From NCBI RefSeq assembly GCF_024298825.1, contig NZ_CP101153.1, positions 2,542,001 through 2,606,000 of the forward strand: 64,000 nt of DNA, read 5' to 3'. The notes under the pieces were generated by a model. The model had not been told where the DNA came from and ran no database searches. It saw nothing but the letters and a program-made list of their open reading frames with translations. Position numbers and translations under genes: made by a program. Each line of letters begins with the position of its first letter. Positions within the stretch are counted from its first letter, which is position 1. Positions 59,925-64,000 of this stretch are shown here, piece after piece. This DNA is from Haloglomus salinum (lineage in GTDB: Archaea; Halobacteriota; Halobacteria; Halobacteriales; Haloarculaceae).

Positions 59925-61694
59925 ATGAGCCAAGCGACAGACACGACTCCGGATACGGACGGGGTCATCGACAGTGTAAGCGGCCCGGTCGTCGTGGCGA
60001 CGGACCTGGACGCGCGGATGAACGACGTCGTCTACGTCGGCGACGAGGGCCTGATGGGTGAGGTCATCGAGATTGAGGGCAATCGGACCACCATCCAGGT
60101 GTACGAGGAGACCTCCGCCGTGGCCCCCGGCGAGCCGGTCGAGAACACCGGCGAGCCGCTCACGGTGGACCTCGGGCCGGGGATGCTGGACTCCATCTAC
60201 GACGGCGTCCAGCGTCCGCTCGACGTCCTCGAGGAGCAGATGGGTGCCTTCCTCGACCGTGGCGTCGACGCGCCCGGTATCGACCTGGAGGCCGAATGGA
60301 CCTTCGAGCCGACCGTCGAGGTCGGCGACGAGGTCGAGCCTGGCGACATCCTCGGGACCGTCCAGGAGACGGTCCAGATCGAGCACAAGGTCCTGGTCCC
60401 GCCCGAGCGCGGTGACGAGGACAACTCCGGCGAGGTCGTCGAGGTCAACGGCGGCGAGCACACCGTCGAGGAGACGGTCGTCGAACTCGACACCGGCGCC
60501 GAGATCTCGATGCACCAGGAGTGGCCCGTCCGAGAACCCCGCCCCTCCGCGAAGAAGGAGACGCCGACGACGCCCCTCGTTTCGGGGCAGCGCATCCTCG
60601 ACGGCCTGTTCCCCATCGCGAAGGGTGGGACGGCCGCGATTCCGGGGCCGTTCGGCTCCGGGAAGACGGTCACCCAGCACCAGCTCGCGAAGTGGGCCGA
60701 CGCGGACATCGTCGTCTACGTTGGCTGTGGTGAGCGCGGCAACGAGATGACGGAGGTCATCGAGGACTTCCCCGAGCTGGAGGACCCCATCACGGGCAAC
60801 CCGCTCATGTCCCGGACCTGCCTCATCGCGAACACGTCGAACATGCCCGTCGCGGCGCGGGAATCCTGCGTGTACACGGGTATCACCATCGCGGAGTACT
60901 ACCGCGACATGGGGTACGACGTGGCGCTGATGGCCGACTCCACCTCGCGGTGGGCCGAGGCCATGCGCGAGATCTCCTCCCGGCTGGAGGAGATGCCCGG
61001 CGAGGAGGGCTACCCGGCGTACCTGGCCGCGCGCCTCAGCGAGTTCTACGAGCGCGCCGGCAAGTTCCAGAACCTGAACGAGACGGAGGGTTCCATCTCG
61101 GTCATCGGCGCGGTCTCGCCGCCGGGCGGCGACTTCTCCGAGCCGGTTACCCAGAACACCCTGCGTATCGTGAAGACGTTCTGGGCGCTGGACGCCGACC
61201 TCGCGGAGCGTCGGCACTTCCCCTCCATCAACTGGAACGAGTCCTACTCGCTGTACCAGGACCAGCTCGACCCCTGGTTCACGGACAACGTCGACGAGGA
61301 CTGGCCTGACCGGCGACAGTGGGCCGTCGACACGCTCGACGAGGAGGACGAACTGCAGGAGATCGTCCAGCTCGTCGGGAAGGACGCGCTGCCGGAGGAC
61401 CAGCAGCTGACGCTGGAGGTCGCACGCTACCTGCGTGAGGCCTACCTCCAGCAGAACGCCTTCCACGACGTCGACACCTACTGCGAACCGGAGAAGACGT
61501 TCCGGATGCTCGGTGCCATCAAGACGTTCAACGACGAGGCGTTCAAGGCGCTCGACGCCGGCGTCCCGGTCGAGGAGATCATCGATATCGACGCGGCCCC
61601 GCGGCTCAACCGGATGGGCGTCGCCGAGGACTACCACGACTTCATCGACGAGGTCGAGGAACAGATCGAGAGCGAACTGCAGGAGAAGTACTGA
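59925..61694 (+). CDS. atpA: A-type ATP synthase catalytic subunit A
   Basis: Catalytic ATPase subunit, 589 aa. The N-terminal barrel is followed by the non-homologous region (residues ~110-200), then Walker A GPFGSGKT near residue 240 and the [10 protein letters not shown] segment. Walker B is in [17 protein letters not shown]. The C-terminal bundle ends [12 protein letters not shown]. No intein is present. Start ATG 59925. Two bases separate it from atpB. Confidence 0.97.
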   Translation: MSQATDTTPDTDGVIDSVSGPVVVATDLDARMNDVVYVGDEGLMGEVIEIEGNRTTIQVYEETSAVAPGEPVENTGEPLTVDLGPGMLDSIYDGVQRPLDVLEEQMGAFLDRGVDAPGIDLEAEWTFEPTVEVGDEVEPGDILGTVQETVQIEHKVLVPPERGDEDNSGEVVEVNGGEHTVEETVVELDTGAEISMHQEWPVREPRPSAKKETPTTPLVSGQRILDGLFPIAKGGTAAIPGPFGSGKTVTQHQLAKWADADIVVYVGCGERGNEMTEVIEDFPELEDPITGNPLMSRTCLIANTSNMPVAARESCVYTGITIAEYYRDMGYDVALMADSTSRWAEAMREISSRLEEMPGEEGYPAYLAARLSEFYERAGKFQNLNETEGSISVIGAVSPPGGDFSEPVTQNTLRIVKTFWALDADLAERRHFPSINWNESYSLYQDQLDPWFTDNVDEDWPDRRQWAVDTLDEEDELQEIVQLVGKDALPEDQQLTLEVARYLREAYLQQNAFHDVDTYCEPEKTFRMLGAIKTFNDEAFKALDAGVPVEEIIDIDAAPRLNRMGVAEDYHDFIDEVEEQIESELQEKY

Positions 61695-61696
61695 CG

Positions 61697-63118
61697 ATGC
61701 AGAAAGAGTACCAGACCATCACGGAGATCAGCGGCCCGCTGGTGTTCGCCGAGGTCGACGAGCCCGTCGGTTACGACGAGATCGTCGAGATCGAGACACC
61801 GAACGGCGAGGTCCGGCGCGGACAGGTGCTGGAGTCGACGAGCGAGTTCGTCGCCATCCAGGTGTTCGAGGGGACCTCAGGTATCGACAAGAACTCCTCG
61901 GTGCGGTTCCTGGGCGAGACCCTGAAGATGCCGCTCACGGAGGACCTGCTCGGCCGTGTGCTGAGTGGCTCCGGTGAGCCCATCGACGACGGCCCGGCCA
62001 TCGAACCCGAGGAGCGCCGGGAGATCGTCGGTGCAGCCATCAACCCGACCGCCCGGGAGTACCCAGAGGAGTTCATCCAGACCGGCGTCTCCGCCATCGA
62101 CGGCATGAACACCCTCGTTCGTGGACAGAAGCTCCCCATCTTCTCGGCATCGGGGCTGCCCCACAACGACCTCGCACTGCAGGTCGCCCGCCAGGCGACC
62201 GTCCCGGAGGACGTCGAGGAGGGTGACGACTCGGAGTTCGCCGTCATCTTCGGCGCGATGGGTATCACCCAGGAGGAGGCCAACGAGTTCATGGACGACT
62301 TCGAGCGCACCGGTGCGCTGGAGCGGTCGGTCGTCTTCATGAACCTCGCGGACGACCCCGCCGTCGAGCGGACGGTCACGCCGCGGCTGGCCCTCACGAC
62401 GGCCGAGTACCTCGCCTTCGAGAAGGGGTATCACGTGCTCGTCATCCTGACGGACATGACCAACTACTGTGAGGCGCTGCGCGAGATTGGCGCCGCCCGT
62501 GAGGAGGTGCCCGGTCGCCGTGGCTACCCCGGCTACATGTACACCGACCTCGCGACGCTGTACGAGCGCGCCGGCCGCCTCGAGGGTGTCGAGGGCTCTG
62601 TCACGCAGATTCCCATCCTCACGATGCCCGGCGACGACGACACCCACCCCATCCCGGACCTGACCGGCTACATCACCGAGGGGCAGATCTACGTCGACCG
62701 TGACCTCCACAGTCAGGGTATCCAGCCCCCGATCGACGTGCTGCCCAGCCTCTCGCGACTGATGGACGACGGTATCGGCGAGGGCCTCACCCGTGAGGAC
62801 CACGCCGACGTCTCCGACCAGATGTACGCCGCGTACGCCGAGGGTGAGGACCTGCGCGACCTCGTCAACATCGTCGGCCGCGAGGCCCTCTCCGAGCGGG
62901 ACAACCTCTATCTGGACTTCGCGGACCGCTTCGAGGAGGAGTTCGTCCAGCAGGGCTTCCGTACGAATCGGGACATCGACGAGACGCTCGACCTGGGCTG
63001 GGAACTGCTCTCGATGTTCCCCAAGCCCGAACTCAACCGCATCGACGAGGAACTCATCGAGGAGTACTACCACGAAGACGTCGAGGCCGAGGACGCCGAA
63101 GAGGTCGCGGCCGACTGA
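61697..63118 (+). CDS. atpB: A-type ATP synthase regulatory subunit B
   Basis: Non-catalytic partner of subunit A, 473 aa. [19 protein letters not shown] opens the beta barrel. [20 protein letters not shown] replaces a Walker A (no GKT), as expected for [21 protein letters not shown] and [18 protein letters not shown] follow. The acidic tail is [18 protein letters not shown] 61697 is 2 bases after atpA's stop. No atpD follows; the next gene is a WS/DGAT-like gene. Confidence 0.96.
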   Translation: MQKEYQTITEISGPLVFAEVDEPVGYDEIVEIETPNGEVRRGQVLESTSEFVAIQVFEGTSGIDKNSSVRFLGETLKMPLTEDLLGRVLSGSGEPIDDGPAIEPEERREIVGAAINPTAREYPEEFIQTGVSAIDGMNTLVRGQKLPIFSASGLPHNDLALQVARQATVPEDVEEGDDSEFAVIFGAMGITQEEANEFMDDFERTGALERSVVFMNLADDPAVERTVTPRLALTTAEYLAFEKGYHVLVILTDMTNYCEALREIGAAREEVPGRRGYPGYMYTDLATLYERAGRLEGVEGSVTQIPILTMPGDDDTHPIPDLTGYITEGQIYVDRDLHSQGIQPPIDVLPSLSRLMDDGIGEGLTREDHADVSDQMYAAYAEGEDLRDLVNIVGREALSERDNLYLDFADRFEEEFVQQGFRTNRDIDETLDLGWELLSMFPKPELNRIDEELIEEYYHEDVEAEDAEEVAAD

Positions 63119-63291
63119 CGCCGGTCTCACCGTTCTCCATCACCTTCTCCCTGTGCCGGCGCGGGCCGAATCCGGATGTGTCCGAGCGTTCAGCCAGCGA
63201 CAGGTTTCTTCTACCCGGCCATCGTGTGTCGTGAGTACATGACCGCGACGGGACGGGCGACGACGGGATGGGACGGGATGGGGTGGCTATC

Positions 63292-64000
63292 ATGACCGAG
63301 GAACCGCCGGACCGGGAGGTGCTCTTGGGGGCGGACAACAGCTGGCTCCGGATGGGCGACCGGACGAACCTGATGACCATCACGGGGATGCTCCACTTCG
63401 ACGACCCCGTCTCCTACGGGGCGGTCCGACAGCAGCTGAAGGAGCGACTCCTCCCGTTCAAGCGGTTCCGTCAGCGGGTCGTCAACGAGCACACGCCCTT
63501 CCGGCGGCCGACGTGGGAGGTCGACGAGCAGTTCGATATCGACTGTCACCTCCATCACGTCGCGCTGCCCGAGCCACAGGGCAAGGCCGAGTTCCAGTCG
63601 TTCGTGGGGGACCTGCTGAGCCAGCCAGTCGACCACGACAAGCCGCTGTGGCAGGGCTACCTTGTCGAGGGAGCCGGCGACGGCAACGCGCTGGTGATGC
63701 GTATCCACCACGCGCTGGGCGACGGCTTCGCAATGATGTACGTCCTGCTCGGGCTGGCGGACGACCCGAGCGAGATCAACCTCCCCATCCGGGGCGTCCC
63801 GTCCCCCCCGGACCACGCTGCCGACGAGGACGCCACGTCGCCGGGTAGCCCCTCGGCCTCGCCCTCGGCTACGGACGCCGACGCGGACGACGGACCGGGC
63901 GTGCTGGCGTCGCTCTCGAAGGCGCCGAGCCTCCTCGTTCGGGGCGCGCGCGCCACGAAGATCGGCACGGAGTCGATGTTCCTCCCGAAGGAGTCCGAGA
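63292..64000 (+). CDS. Wax ester synthase/diacylglycerol acyltransferase-like (WS/DGAT), partial at 3' edge
   Basis: About 236 residues are present before the window ends. The start MTEEPPDREVLLGADNSWL leads to NLMTITGMLHFDD and QRVVNEHTPFRRPTWEV. The condensation-type active site HHALGDG (IHHALGDGFAMMYVL) lies near residue 137. Such enzymes esterify acyl-CoA with alcohols or diacylglycerol in bacteria; their substrate in archaea is uncertain. An acidic, Ser/Pro-rich insertion near residues 170-200 precedes GVLASLSKAPSLLVRGARATK. A short open frame at 63239-63295 overlaps its start by ATGA. Confidence 0.85.
   Translation, partial: MTEEPPDREVLLGADNSWLRMGDRTNLMTITGMLHFDDPVSYGAVRQQLKERLLPFKRFRQRVVNEHTPFRRPTWEVDEQFDIDCHLHHVALPEPQGKAEFQSFVGDLLSQPVDHDKPLWQGYLVEGAGDGNALVMRIHHALGDGFAMMYVLLGLADDPSEINLPIRGVPSPPDHAADEDATSPGSPSASPSATDADADDGPGVLASLSKAPSLLVRGARATKIGTESMFLPKESE

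Overview
The window is 64 kb of high-GC chromosome from an extremely halophilic archaeon (class Halobacteria). The evidence is a strongly acidic proteome, a type II thermosome, an A-type (archaeal V-like) ATP synthase operon, RLI/ABCE1, Sec61-beta, PriL, PspAB, a FolC-FolP fusion, a haloarchaeal isocitrate lyase, archaeal TATA-type promoters and many Tat-lipobox proteins. The genus cannot be fixed from the sequence alone. No rRNA, CRISPR array or intact insertion sequence was seen; there is one tRNA gene (Ser-GGA).

Layout. 0-10 kb: partial DUF389 membrane protein, hisG, an acid-extended TatC, a NuoCD fusion standing away from any other complex I gene, two tandem histidine phosphatases, a zinc-ribbon protein, a VOC protein and the first HtpX protease. 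10-15.5 kb: exported or lipid-anchored proteins (Tat beta-propeller and two lipoproteins) around pspAB, then primase large subunit. 15.5-16.2 kb: repeat element A. 16-30 kb: SWIM zinc-finger protein, HtrA-like protease, LarE, a degenerate NTPase coupled to MscS, thioredoxin, Sec61-beta, an EMC6-like protein overlapping RLI, a cytoplasmic beta-propeller, type II GAPDH, Hsp20 and an ATP-grasp ligase. 30-43 kb: small membrane proteins, a CaCA exchanger, FolCP, thermosome, tRNA-Ser, RidA, repeat element B, a second M48 protease, a GTPBP1-type GTPase and a secreted nuclease. 43.5-44.6 kb: a lower-GC MazF/PemK-type toxin-antitoxin patch. 44.7-54 kb: hisS, two glycosyltransferases, aceA, an M28 peptidase, truA, a sugar nucleotidyltransferase and a PCMT-like methyltransferase. 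53.9-54.8 kb: repeat element C. 54.8-63.1 kb: atpHIKECFAB. The window ends inside a wax ester synthase/DGAT-like gene.

How the genes work together. Several membrane-quality and stress functions lie close together (two M48 proteases, PspAB, HtrA, Hsp20, thermosome, TatC with Tat substrates). Energy and carbon genes include the ATP synthase, NuoCD, GAPDH-II and isocitrate lyase. Most other genes are single housekeeping functions on alternating strands with short spacers.

The most unusual feature is a family of roughly 470-640 bp non-coding elements (A at 15.5 kb, B at 38.5 kb, C at 54.1 kb, and a short remnant at 3.3 kb). They have inverted, outward-pointing terminal modules, a 19-bp core identical in all three large copies, and conserved interior blocks. 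They look like MITE-type elements or structured non-coding units. Dense palindromes with three-base loops occur in these and other intergenic regions.
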